A DNA stretch of 33,096 nt from JANYCG01 sp031365665. Lineage in GTDB: Bacteria > Pseudomonadota > Gammaproteobacteria > Burkholderiales > Burkholderiaceae_C. The stretch lies in NCBI GenBank assembly GCA_031365665.1, contig JANLYO010000230.1:1-33096 (forward strand). The letters run 5' to 3'. The notes beneath the pieces were generated by a model. The model saw only the letters and a list, made by a program, of their open reading frames with translations, ran no database searches and was not told the DNA's origin. Each line of letters opens with the position of its first letter. The first letter of the stretch is position 1. A program made the position numbers and the translations under genes. Positions 22,639 to 30,550 of the stretch are shown here, one piece after another.

Positions 22639-24639
22639 TTGACCACTTCTTTCAACGAACAATTTGACCAACACGGTGCCTGGCGGCGCGAGTTTGCGCT
22701 TCGGCTCAAGCTTTTGTCCGAATGGATGAAAGACCACGAATTGCTGGATGCCGCCGTGGAAGAGCGCCTGCGTCGCCTGGAAAACCAAGTCCGGTCTGAC
22801 AAGGTCATGGTGGCTTTTGTTGCGGAATTCTCACGCGGCAAATCGGAACTGATCAACGCGATTTTCTTTGCAGCCTACGGCAGACGCATCATGCCCGCGA
22901 GTGCGGGGCGCACCACGATGTGCCCGACCGAGATGGGCTTTGACGCCGACGTGCCGCCCTGCCTGCGTTTGTTGCCCATTGAAACCCGTCTGCAGCCCCA
23001 AGCGCTCATGGAATGGCGCATGGTGCCCGAGAAATGGACACGCATCGACTTGGATGTGAATGACCCCAAGCAGCTGGCGCAAGCGCTGGAAAAAGTGGCG
23101 GAAACCCGCAAGGTCACGCAAGACGACGCACGCGCCTTGGGCCTGTGGAACGCCCAGTCGCCGCAGGACAACCCAATGCCCGACGCCAAAGGCATGGTCG
23201 AAGTGCCCAAATGGCGTCACGCGTTGATCAACATCGCGCACCCGCTATTGAAGCAGGGGCTGGTGATTCTGGATACGCCGGGCCTGAACGCCATCGGCGC
23301 GGAGCCTGAACTGACGGTCAGCCTTATTCCGCAAGCGCAGGCGGTAATTTTCATACTGGGTGCAGATACTGGCGTGACCAAGTCTGACTTGGCGATCTGG
23401 AATGAACACCTCATCACGGAAGCAGGCCACAAAAACGCCAGGCTGGTGGTGCTCAACAAGATCGATACCCTGTGGGATCCCTTGAGCACCCATGAGCAAA
23501 TGCAGGCGCAGATCGACCGCCAGCGCGCTTCCACCGCCGAGATTTTGAAGATTCCGGTGGATCAGGTGATCCCCGTATCCGCACACAAAGGTTTGGTCGG
23601 CAAGGTCACGAACCAGCCCGCACTGCTGCAACAGAGTTGCTTGCCGCTGTTGGAAGAAGCGCTGGCCAAAAGCATCATGGGCCAACGGCACGAGATTTTA
23701 GGCAGTGCGGTCGCCAGCGCGATTGGCGAACTGCGCGCCGAGACGGGCCGCGTGATCAACATCCGACGGCGCGATCTGTCCGATCAATTGAGCGAACTCA
23801 AAGGTTTGCAGGGCAAAAATTCTACAGTGATCAAACACATGCGCCAGCGAATTTCGCAGGAGCAGGCAGATTTTGACATGGGCGGGTCGCGCATCCACGC
23901 GGTGCGCTCGGTACACCTGAAGCTGTTGCGTGAAATCTTCAATATTCTCGGCGCCGCCTATTTGAAAAAGGAAATGACACAGCTGACCGATGTGTTGCAG
24001 CAAAAGGGCATCAAGCTGGGCATCAAACGCGCTTACGGTGAAACCTTTGGTCGACTGCGCGAAAGCCTGACGCAGGTGCAAACGCGCACCGCAGAAATTC
24101 AGTCGATGCTGGCGGCTTCCTTTCGGCAACTCAACGCTGAGCACGGCTTTTCATTGCAAGTGCCCGGCGAACCCACCATGGGCCCCTATTTGCACGGATT
24201 GGATCAGGTGGAGAAGAGCCATTTGCAGTATTTGGGTATCAGCAATGCCTTCAAACTGGCCCAGCCCGAATTCACAGACCGCCTGGTCCGGGCGCTTGCC
24301 ACCCGTTTGCGCACGATCCATGAAACGGCGCTGGGCGACATCGAGCTTTGGAGCAAGTCTGCTGCCGCCCAGCTGGATGCCCAATTGCGGGAGCGGCGGC
24401 GCACCTTCACCCGGCGCATCGAGGCGATTGACAGAATTCAGCAGGCGACAGGCGGCTTGAATGAACGTATTGCTGAGATCGGCACGCAGGAGAACAGCCT
24501 GAACCAGCTCGATGCCAAATTGCTGGAGTTGACCAATTACCTGATGACGCCAAAGCCGCAGATGACGCCCTCTTCCGCGGCGCCGAAGTCAAAAAACAAA
24601 GCGGGCGCAGGCCCCATGGCCAAACTGGCCAGCATTTGA
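22639..24639 (+). CDS. Bacterial dynamin-like GTPase
   Basis: The product has 666 residues from TTG 22639, supported by AGAGG 6-10 bases upstream. A G domain spans about 50-330: G1 'AEFSRGKSELINAI' (62-75; the usual first Gly of GxxxxGKS is Ala62), a G2 threonine near 'GRTTMCPTE' (90-98), G3 DTPGL (212-216) and G4 NKID (273-276). After that the protein is helical, with a long middle and C-terminal region ('RETGRV'-like through 'RRRTFTRRIEAIDRIQQATG') resembling dynamin stalk helices. A Pro/Ala/Lys tail ends it. Bacterial dynamins remodel membranes or act in stress and phage defence. Here it lies between mutM and mutY, 12 bases before mutY, implying co-transcription. No transmembrane segment is clear. 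Confidence 0.9.
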   Translation: MTTSFNEQFDQHGAWRREFALRLKLLSEWMKDHELLDAAVEERLRRLENQVRSDKVMVAFVAEFSRGKSELINAIFFAAYGRRIMPASAGRTTMCPTEMGFDADVPPCLRLLPIETRLQPQALMEWRMVPEKWTRIDLDVNDPKQLAQALEKVAETRKVTQDDARALGLWNAQSPQDNPMPDAKGMVEVPKWRHALINIAHPLLKQGLVILDTPGLNAIGAEPELTVSLIPQAQAVIFILGADTGVTKSDLAIWNEHLITEAGHKNARLVVLNKIDTLWDPLSTHEQMQAQIDRQRASTAEILKIPVDQVIPVSAHKGLVGKVTNQPALLQQSCLPLLEEALAKSIMGQRHEILGSAVASAIGELRAETGRVINIRRRDLSDQLSELKGLQGKNSTVIKHMRQRISQEQADFDMGGSRIHAVRSVHLKLLREIFNILGAAYLKKEMTQLTDVLQQKGIKLGIKRAYGETFGRLRESLTQVQTRTAEIQSMLAASFRQLNAEHGFSLQVPGEPTMGPYLHGLDQVEKSHLQYLGISNAFKLAQPEFTDRLVRALATRLRTIHETALGDIELWSKSAAAQLDAQLRERRRTFTRRIEAIDRIQQATGGLNERIAEIGTQENSLNQLDAKLLELTNYLMTPKPQMTPSSAAPKSKNKAGAGPMAKLASI

Positions 24640-24651
24640 CTGCCCGTTGAA

Positions 24652-25719
24652 TTGAGCCATCCGACTCGTGGGTTGGCACAGCGGGTTGTGCGCTGGCAGG
24701 TTCAACATGGCCGAAACGAGCTTCCCTGGCAGAACACGCGTGACCCGTATCGCGTGTGGCTGTCGGAAATCATGTTGCAACAAACCCAGGTGGTCACCGT
24801 CATCGGGTATTTCCCCCGCTTTTTGAATCGGTTTCCCGATGTGGCTTCACTGGCGGTGGCCAGTCAAGACGATGTCTTGGGTTTGTGGAGCGGCATGGGT
24901 TACTACACACGTGCTCGTAACTTGCATGCGTGTGCCCGGGCGGTGGCGGAACGGCATGGGGGCGCTTTTCCCACTAGCGCGCAGGAATTGGAAACCCTCC
25001 CTGGCATTGGCCGCTCAACTGCGGCGGCGATTGCCTCGTTGTGTTTTGGGGAACGCGTGGCGATTCTGGACGGTAATGTCAAAAGGGTGTTGACGCGTGT
25101 GCTGGGGTTTTCTGCCGACCTCGCGCAGCAAAAAAATCAACGCCAACTCTGGGAAAAAGCGCAGTCGCTGATTCCGGCTGTGGAAATCACGTTCGATGTT
25201 GCGCGTTACACCCAAGGCATGATGGATCTCGGGGCCACAGTGTGTTTGGCCAAGCAAGCCCACTGCGGGATCTGCCCACTGGCGGACGTGTGCGTGGCGC
25301 GGCGCGAAGGCGCACCCGAAAAATACCCCGTCAAGACCCGAAAACTCAAGCGCAGCGCTGAATCCATCTGGTTGTTGGCGGTGCAGAGCCAACACGGCGC
25401 GGTGTTGCTGGCTCGGCGGCCAACCCCAGGCGTCTGGGCCGGGCTGTTTTGTTTTCCGATGTTTGAAAGCGCCGAGGCGCTGGAGGCGGTCGTTACGCCT
25501 TGGCTCAGAAGTCAGTTGCAGCATGAGCCAAGCTTCAAACACGTGCTGACGCACAAGGATTTTCACTTGCATGTGGTGCAGTTGAAGTTGCCCGCTGACA
25601 CACTTGATGGCATTGAGGGCCAGTGGTTTGCACCCAAACAATGGCCGACTTTGGGTTTGCCTGCCCCCGTGCGCAAGCGGCTTTTGGCAATCTCCGGAAA
25701 ACCAGGATCAGGCGCTTAA
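24652..25719 (+). CDS. mutY: A/G-specific adenine DNA glycosylase
   Basis: The product has 355 residues with a TTG start at 24652, the most upstream sensible start and 12 bases after the GTPase stop. It removes adenine mispaired with 8-oxoguanine. Glu39 in 'WLSEIMLQQTQV' and Asp140 in 'ILDGNVKRV' are the catalytic residues; the helix-hairpin-helix is 'LPGIGRSTAAAIAS'. A [4Fe-4S] cluster is held by Cys198, 205, 208 and 214 (C-x6-C-x2-C-x5-C). The C-terminal NUDIX-like 8-oxoG-reading domain starts near residue 235. Its last 12 bases overlap the convergent rapZ gene. Confidence 0.97.
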   Translation: MSHPTRGLAQRVVRWQVQHGRNELPWQNTRDPYRVWLSEIMLQQTQVVTVIGYFPRFLNRFPDVASLAVASQDDVLGLWSGMGYYTRARNLHACARAVAERHGGAFPTSAQELETLPGIGRSTAAAIASLCFGERVAILDGNVKRVLTRVLGFSADLAQQKNQRQLWEKAQSLIPAVEITFDVARYTQGMMDLGATVCLAKQAHCGICPLADVCVARREGAPEKYPVKTRKLKRSAESIWLLAVQSQHGAVLLARRPTPGVWAGLFCFPMFESAEALEAVVTPWLRSQLQHEPSFKHVLTHKDFHLHVVQLKLPADTLDGIEGQWFAPKQWPTLGLPAPVRKRLLAISGKPGSGA

Positions 25720-26616
25720 CCAGCCCGCGCTGGTAGGAGAAAAACGCCCCGGCATGCCGTCCAACTCGCGATGGCGTTTCAGGGTGGCCCATTTTGACGA
25801 AAAACTGTCCGCCAGTTCCTCGACGATGTAGACAGACCGATGTTGGCCACCGGTGCAGCCGATGGCCACTGTGACATAACTGCGGTGGTCGCGTGCCAGA
25901 GATTCAAGCCAATAGGCAATGAAGGCGTCAATCTGGCGCAGCATCTCGCCCACCTCGGGCTGGCGCTGGAGATACGCGGCAACGGGTTCGTCCCGGCCCG
26001 TCAACGCACGCAAGTCAGGTTCGTAATGGGGATTGGGCAACATCCGCACATCGAAGACAAAATCGGCGTCGGTCGGCACGCCCCGTTTGAATGCAAATGA
26101 CTCAAAGGCCAAGGTGAGTTGCCCGCTGCGGGCAGACACCGCTGTCTTGACGTAGCCCTGCAACTGCGACGGACGGATGATGCTGGTGTCGATCACATGC
26201 GCCTGCTCGCGCAGGTCACCCAACAGTTCCCGCTCTAACTCAATGGCATCCACCAGGGCACGCCGGTCGTCTTTGGCAGATGAATCGTCGGTCTGGGAGA
26301 GCGGGTGTTTGCGCCGCGACTCGGAGTAACGCCGTACCAGGGTTTCTGTGGTGGAGTCCAGGAACAGGGACTTGACCTGAATGCCTTTATCACGCAACGT
26401 CTTGAGCTGCTCTGGTACCAGAGGCAAGGCATTGGCGCTTCGCACGTCCATGGCAATGGCCAGGCGATTGGCTTTTTGATCCTGTTCGAGCATCACGAAT
26501 TGCAGCAACAATTCCGGAGGCAAGTTGTCCACACAGTAATAACCTGCATCTTCAAGCGCATGCAGTGCAACTGATTTGCCAGAGCCGGACATGCCGGTGA
26601 TCAAGACAATTTCCAT
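25708..26616 (-). CDS. rapZ: RNase adapter protein RapZ
   Basis: The product has 302 residues from ATG 26616; an in-frame TTG 9 bases earlier is possible. The N-terminal P-loop is 'GMSGSGKS' (8-15), followed by 'ALEDAGYYCVDNLPPELL'. The C-terminal half has 'FVFDVRMLPNPHYEPDLR' and 'IGCTGGQHRSVYIVE', typical of RapZ. In enterobacteria RapZ presents a small RNA to RNase E and senses glucosamine 6-phosphate. Whether the same target exists here is unknown. It is not beside ptsN/hprK as in many betaproteobacteria, but lies between mutY and recN. Confidence 0.95.
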   Translation of the reverse strand: MEIVLITGMSGSGKSVALHALEDAGYYCVDNLPPELLLQFVMLEQDQKANRLAIAMDVRSANALPLVPEQLKTLRDKGIQVKSLFLDSTTETLVRRYSESRRKHPLSQTDDSSAKDDRRALVDAIELERELLGDLREQAHVIDTSIIRPSQLQGYVKTAVSARSGQLTLAFESFAFKRGVPTDADFVFDVRMLPNPHYEPDLRALTGRDEPVAAYLQRQPEVGEMLRQIDAFIAYWLESLARDHRSYVTVAIGCTGGQHRSVYIVEELADSFSSKWATLKRHRELDGMPGRFSPTSAGWLSA

Positions 26617-26672
26617 GGCGTTCAAGTCTTTGGTTGTGTGGATTCGATATTTTCAGATTGTTGCCGGGCGCA

Positions 26673-28334
26673 TTAATTTTGCGATTCCAGCATTTCCTTG
26701 GCGTGTGCGAGGGTCGTGTTGGACAGGCGTTCGCCCCCCAGCATACGGGCAATTTCAGCCACGCGCTGTTCGCCCAGAACAGCCGCCAAACTGCTCACGG
26801 TTTGTTTGCCCTGCAACTGTTTGGCCACGACGAGGTGCTGGTCTGCGCAAGCGGCTACCTGTGGCAGATGCGTGACGGCCAGCACCTGGCGGTCGCGCCC
26901 AAGTTGTTTCATCAACCGCCCGACCGTCTCGGCAACCGCTCCGCCAACACCCGCATCGACTTCATCGAAGATCAAAGTGCCTGCCGTGCCCAATTGGCTG
27001 GTCGTCACTGCAATGGCCAGCGCCATGCGCGACAGTTCGCCACCGGACGCAACCTTGTTCACCGGCCTGGGGGTGCTTCCAGCATGGCCTGCCACGAGGA
27101 AATTCACGCCTTCCTGGCCATGTTGTGATGCTTCGACCAAGGCCTGCAGTGCCACTTCAAATCGCCCGCCGGGCATGCCCAGGCCCTGCATCGACTCGGT
27201 GATGGCACTGGCGAGCAAGGGTGCGGCTTTGCGCCGCGCCGTGGACACCAGCTTGGCCTCAGCCAAATAGGCCGCTTCTGCCTGACTCAGCGCCAGTTCA
27301 AGCGCCACCAAATCAGCACTGGCCTCCAGCGTTGCAAGTTCGTCCTTCCAACCCAGCCAGGCGGCACCCAGCTCGCCGGGCGGGCGTTTGTAGCGTCTCG
27401 CTAAGGACATCCACTGGGACAGACGCGTGTCGAGATCGCCGAGTCGCACTGGGTCAAGGTCAGTTTTGCGCAAGTAGGCCCGCAAGCTGTGCACGGTGTC
27501 TTCAACTTGGGCAATGCTGGAAGCCAGCACACCGGCCAATTCACGGAAGGCTGGTTCAATCTGCTCCTGATGTTGCAGCAACTGATGCGCTGCGTTCAGA
27601 GCGCTTAAAGCGCTTTGGCCTTCGTCGTCCAGCGCCACCACTGAGCCCTGCGCGGCGTCAAGCAGGGCTTGGGCATGGGATAAACGGCTGTGTTCGGTGT
27701 TCAGATCGTCCCACTCGTTGGCAAGCGGCGCGAGTTTGTCGAGTTCACCAATTTGCCAGGCGAGTCGTTCATGTTCACGCTGCAAAGTGTCTTGGGCGTT
27801 GCGTGCTTGTTGAAGCTTGGTTTGCGCTGTGCGCCAGATGTGCCACAACTGCCGGAGTTTTTCCAGCGACAAATCTGCGTAAGCGTCCAGCAATCCGCGT
27901 GCCGCATCAGGCCGTGTCAGGCTCTGCCAGGCATGTTGGCCGTGGATGTCCACCAACGCTTCGCCAAGTTCCCGTAGTTGGGCGGCCGTGCCGGGGCTGC
28001 CATTGATCCAGGCGCGGCTTTTCCCCTGGCTGTCCACCGTGCGGCGCAGCAGCAGGCTTTCGGCTTGGTCAAAACCTGCGGTTTCCAGCCATCCTGCGAG
28101 CCAGGTCGCCAAAACTGGCGGGCAGTCAAATTCAGCGCTCACATCGGCACGCGTTGCGCCTTCGCGGATGCAGGCCGTGTCGGCACGCGCGCCCGTGACC
28201 AACTGAAGGGCGTCGATCAAAATTGATTTTCCGGCACCCGTCTCTCCCGTCAAAACCGTAAAGCCTGAGCTGAGGTCTACCTCCAGCTCGCGCACGATGA
28301 CAAAATCGCGCAGAACCATCCGCCGCAGCGACAT
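26673..28334 (-). CDS. recN: DNA repair protein RecN
   Basis: The product has 553 residues, normal length. This SMC-like ATPase acts early in double-strand break repair. The N-terminal Walker A is 'GETGAGKS' (30-37). A long coiled-coil centre holds the family's 'VDIHGQHAWQSLTRPDAARG' (normally VDIHGQHxxQxLL). The C-terminal ABC signature is 'KVASGGELSRMALAIAV' and Walker B is 'LIFDEVDAGVGG'. The ATG follows the nadK stop directly (TAGATG), so nadK and recN are coupled. No LexA box can be placed upstream because nadK occupies that space. Confidence 0.97.
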   Translation of the reverse strand: MSLRRMVLRDFVIVRELEVDLSSGFTVLTGETGAGKSILIDALQLVTGARADTACIREGATRADVSAEFDCPPVLATWLAGWLETAGFDQAESLLLRRTVDSQGKSRAWINGSPGTAAQLRELGEALVDIHGQHAWQSLTRPDAARGLLDAYADLSLEKLRQLWHIWRTAQTKLQQARNAQDTLQREHERLAWQIGELDKLAPLANEWDDLNTEHSRLSHAQALLDAAQGSVVALDDEGQSALSALNAAHQLLQHQEQIEPAFRELAGVLASSIAQVEDTVHSLRAYLRKTDLDPVRLGDLDTRLSQWMSLARRYKRPPGELGAAWLGWKDELATLEASADLVALELALSQAEAAYLAEAKLVSTARRKAAPLLASAITESMQGLGMPGGRFEVALQALVEASQHGQEGVNFLVAGHAGSTPRPVNKVASGGELSRMALAIAVTTSQLGTAGTLIFDEVDAGVGGAVAETVGRLMKQLGRDRQVLAVTHLPQVAACADQHLVVAKQLQGKQTVSSLAAVLGEQRVAEIARMLGGERLSNTTLAHAKEMLESQN

Positions 28335-29231
28335 CTAAGCTACCCCCTCGTTCCAATGAAGTTTTTGGCGCAAGTTGTCAAAATAGGTCCATCCGGTTGG
28401 ATGGAGAAAACGCACCTGGTGCTCGGAGCGGTTGACGATGATGCGGTCACCCTTCAAAAGCGAAGCCAGCGACTGCATGTCGAAGTTGGCGCTGGCGTCC
28501 CGCCCTGCCACCAGTGTGATGGCGATTTCAGACGAATTCGACAGCACGATGGGCCGGTTTGACAACGTGTGCGGTGCAATCGGCACCATCACCCAGCCGG
28601 GCACTGAAGGGTGCAGAAGCGGTCCCCCAGCCGACAACGCATAGGCGCTTGACCCGGTGGGTGTGGCAATGATCAAGCCATCAGCCCGTTGATTGGCGAC
28701 AAAACGGCCATCCACCTCAACGCGCATTTCCACCATGCCGGAGGTGGCCCCGCGATTGACCACGACTTCATTCATCGCCAAAGCGTCAAACACGCACTGG
28801 CCATCGCGCATGACGCGGGCTGCCATCACGCTGCGCAGGTCTTCCTCGTATTCACCGGCGAGCATCGGGGTCAACATTTTTTTGAACGACTCGAAGGTGA
28901 TGTCGGTGATAAAGCCCAGGCGCCCCTGGTTGATGCCGATCAGCGGCACACCATAACGCGCCAACTGGCGGCCAATGCCAAGCATGGTGCCATCGCCACC
29001 CACCACCAGCCCCAGATCGCAACGCGCGCCAATTCCGGCAACATCCAGCACCGTGTGGCCGGTGAAACCCATGTTGGCGGCTGTGTCTTGCTCGAACGCG
29101 ACGTCGCAGCCTTGGCTGTGCAGGAAGCTGGCAATCTCCTCAAGGCCATGGCGCGACCCGGCGCCCGTTGTGCCCGAGGCGAGGGTCTGGTATTTGCCAA
29201 TCAGTGCAATCTGGCGAAATTTGGGCTTCAT
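28335..29231 (-). CDS. nadK: NAD kinase
   Basis: The product has 298 residues from ATG 29231. An in-frame TTG at 29237 would add two residues. It phosphorylates NAD to NADP in the cytosol. Motifs: 'VVGGDGTML' with the GGDGT loop at 78-82, 'GINQGRLGFITDI', 'NEVVVNRG', and the glycine-rich 'DGLIIATPTGSSAYALSAGG'. It is divergent from hrcA by 28 bases and is followed directly by recN, a linkage (hrcA, nadK, recN) widespread in betaproteobacteria. Confidence 0.97.
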   Translation of the reverse strand: MKPKFRQIALIGKYQTLASGTTGAGSRHGLEEIASFLHSQGCDVAFEQDTAANMGFTGHTVLDVAGIGARCDLGLVVGGDGTMLGIGRQLARYGVPLIGINQGRLGFITDITFESFKKMLTPMLAGEYEEDLRSVMAARVMRDGQCVFDALAMNEVVVNRGATSGMVEMRVEVDGRFVANQRADGLIIATPTGSSAYALSAGGPLLHPSVPGWVMVPIAPHTLSNRPIVLSNSSEIAITLVAGRDASANFDMQSLASLLKGDRIIVNRSEHQVRFLHPTGWTYFDNLRQKLHWNEGVA

Positions 29232-29259
29232 CCTCAAATTACATCACTAAAATGAAGCG

Positions 29260-30264
29260 ATGCTGGATGATCGTGCCAAGTTGTTGATGAAGGCGCTGGT
29301 TGAGCGCTACATTGCCGATGGGCAGCCCGTCGGTTCCCGAACGCTTTCGCGTGCCTCCGGGCTGGACCTCTCCCCGGCGACCATCCGCAATGTGATGTCT
29401 GACCTGGAAGAGTTGGGCCTGATCGTCAGCCCCCACACCTCGGCTGGGCGAATCCCCACCGCACGCGGCTACCGGCTGTTCGTTGACACCATGCTGACCG
29501 TGCAGCGCGGCCAGTTCGCCACCCAAAGCCTGGCTCCCGACCAGCCGCAAAAGGTGATCACCAACGCTGCCAACCTGCTCTCCAGCCTGTCGCAGTTCGT
29601 CGGCGTGGTGATGACGCCCCGGCGGACCTCGGTGTTCCGCCATATTGAGTTTTTGCGGCTCTCCGAGAAGCGCATTCTGGTGATCATCGTCTCGCCAGAC
29701 GGAGACGTGCAAAACCGTGTGATCTTCACCGAGCTGGATTACACCCAAGCCAACCTGGTGGAGGCGGCCAACTACCTCAACACCCATTACGTCGGGCTGG
29801 CCATCGAGCAGGTGCGCGCCCGGCTGCAAAATGAAATCGAAAGCCTGCGCTCTGAAATTGCGAGCCTGATGCAGGCAGCCGTCAACGTCAGCTCTGACGC
29901 CATCACCGAATCACGCGACGAAGTGGTGATTTCCGGCGAGCGCAATTTGTTGGCCGTCACGGATTTTTCGAGTGATATGGGCCACCTGCGCCGGGCCTTT
30001 GAGCTGTTTGAGCAAAAAGCCCAGTTGATGCGCCTGCTGGACGTGACTGGCCGCGCCGAAGGCGTGCGCATTTTCATTGGCGGCGAAAGCCAGGTGGTGC
30101 CGTTTGAAGATTTGTCCATCGTCAGCGCGCCCTATGAGGTGGACGGCCTTGTGGTCGGCACGCTGGGCGTGATTGGGCCAACACGCATGGCCTATGACCG
30201 CATGATCCAGATTGTGGACATCACGGCCAAGTTGGTCAGCAACGCCCTGAGCCACCAGAAGTAG
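29260..30264 (+). CDS. hrcA: Heat-inducible transcription repressor HrcA
   Basis: The product has 334 residues. It represses chaperone genes by binding CIRCE elements and is itself stabilised by GroEL. The N-terminal winged helix is seen in 'VGSRTLSRASGLDLSPATIR' (24-43) and 'DLEELGLIVSPHTSAGRIPT'. A GAF-like core follows, and the C-terminal 'VIGPTRMAYDRMI' is the family signature. No CIRCE dyad (TTAGCACTC-N9-GAGTGCTAA) was found upstream of it or elsewhere in the window, so autoregulation by CIRCE is not supported here. Confidence 0.97.
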   Translation: MLDDRAKLLMKALVERYIADGQPVGSRTLSRASGLDLSPATIRNVMSDLEELGLIVSPHTSAGRIPTARGYRLFVDTMLTVQRGQFATQSLAPDQPQKVITNAANLLSSLSQFVGVVMTPRRTSVFRHIEFLRLSEKRILVIIVSPDGDVQNRVIFTELDYTQANLVEAANYLNTHYVGLAIEQVRARLQNEIESLRSEIASLMQAAVNVSSDAITESRDEVVISGERNLLAVTDFSSDMGHLRRAFELFEQKAQLMRLLDVTGRAEGVRIFIGGESQVVPFEDLSIVSAPYEVDGLVVGTLGVIGPTRMAYDRMIQIVDITAKLVSNALSHQK

Positions 30265-30306
30265 TGGCCCCGGGCGCTCAGACAAACCAAAAAAAGGCGC
30301 GCCCTT

Positions 30307-30312
30307 TACAAT
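30307..30312 (+). promoter_or_regulatory. Putative -10 box of the downstream tRNA
   Basis: TACAAT lies 13 bases before the tRNA, at a suitable distance for a start near 30319. A -35 box at 17-base spacing is not convincing. Confidence 0.35.
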
Positions 30313-30325
30313 CCCATGCTGTGTT

Positions 30326-30402
30326 GGGGCGTTAGCTCAGTTGGTTAGAGCAGAGGACTCATAATCCTTTGGTCGTAGGTTCAAGTCCTACACGCCCTAC
30401 CA
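30326..30402 (+). tRNA. tRNA with CAT anticodon (Met elongator, or Ile2)
   Basis: The 77-base gene has an encoded CCA. Acceptor GGGGCGT pairs with ACGCCCT (one G-T pair at the end). The D arm is GCTC/GAGC, the anticodon arm GAGGA-CTCATAA-TCCTT, the variable loop TGGTC, the T arm GTAGG-TTCAAGT-CCTAC and the discriminator A. It is not an initiator tRNA because pair 1-72 is G-T and the three G-C pairs of the anticodon stem are absent. The variable loop and T arm look as close to tRNA-Ile2 (lysidine-modified CAU) as to elongator Met, so charging identity is open. Confidence 0.93.
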
Positions 30403-30410
30403 GTCATTTC

Positions 30411-30450
30411 AACCCTCGAAACCATTGTGTTTTGGGGGTTTATTGATTTT
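30411..30450 (+). terminator. Intrinsic terminator of the CAT tRNA
   Basis: Arms 30411-30421 (AACCCTCGAAA) and 30430-30440 (TTTTGGGGGTT) pair over all 11 positions, two of them wobble pairs, with an 8-base loop. T-rich sequence follows (TATTGATTTTT). It lies 9 bases after the tRNA. Confidence 0.75.
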
Positions 30451-30550
30451 TAAATGATAGCAATTTGGCATGCGAAGCCACTTCGGCTTGTGGATGTGGT
30501 TGGGACTTTTTGCCAATCCGCCCGTAAACCATCCCAACCACAGGCCGCAG

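Noticed and set aside
29232..29259. CIRCE element for hrcA
   Set aside because: The 28-base divergent gap is too short and contains no TTAGCACTC/GAGTGCTAA dyad.
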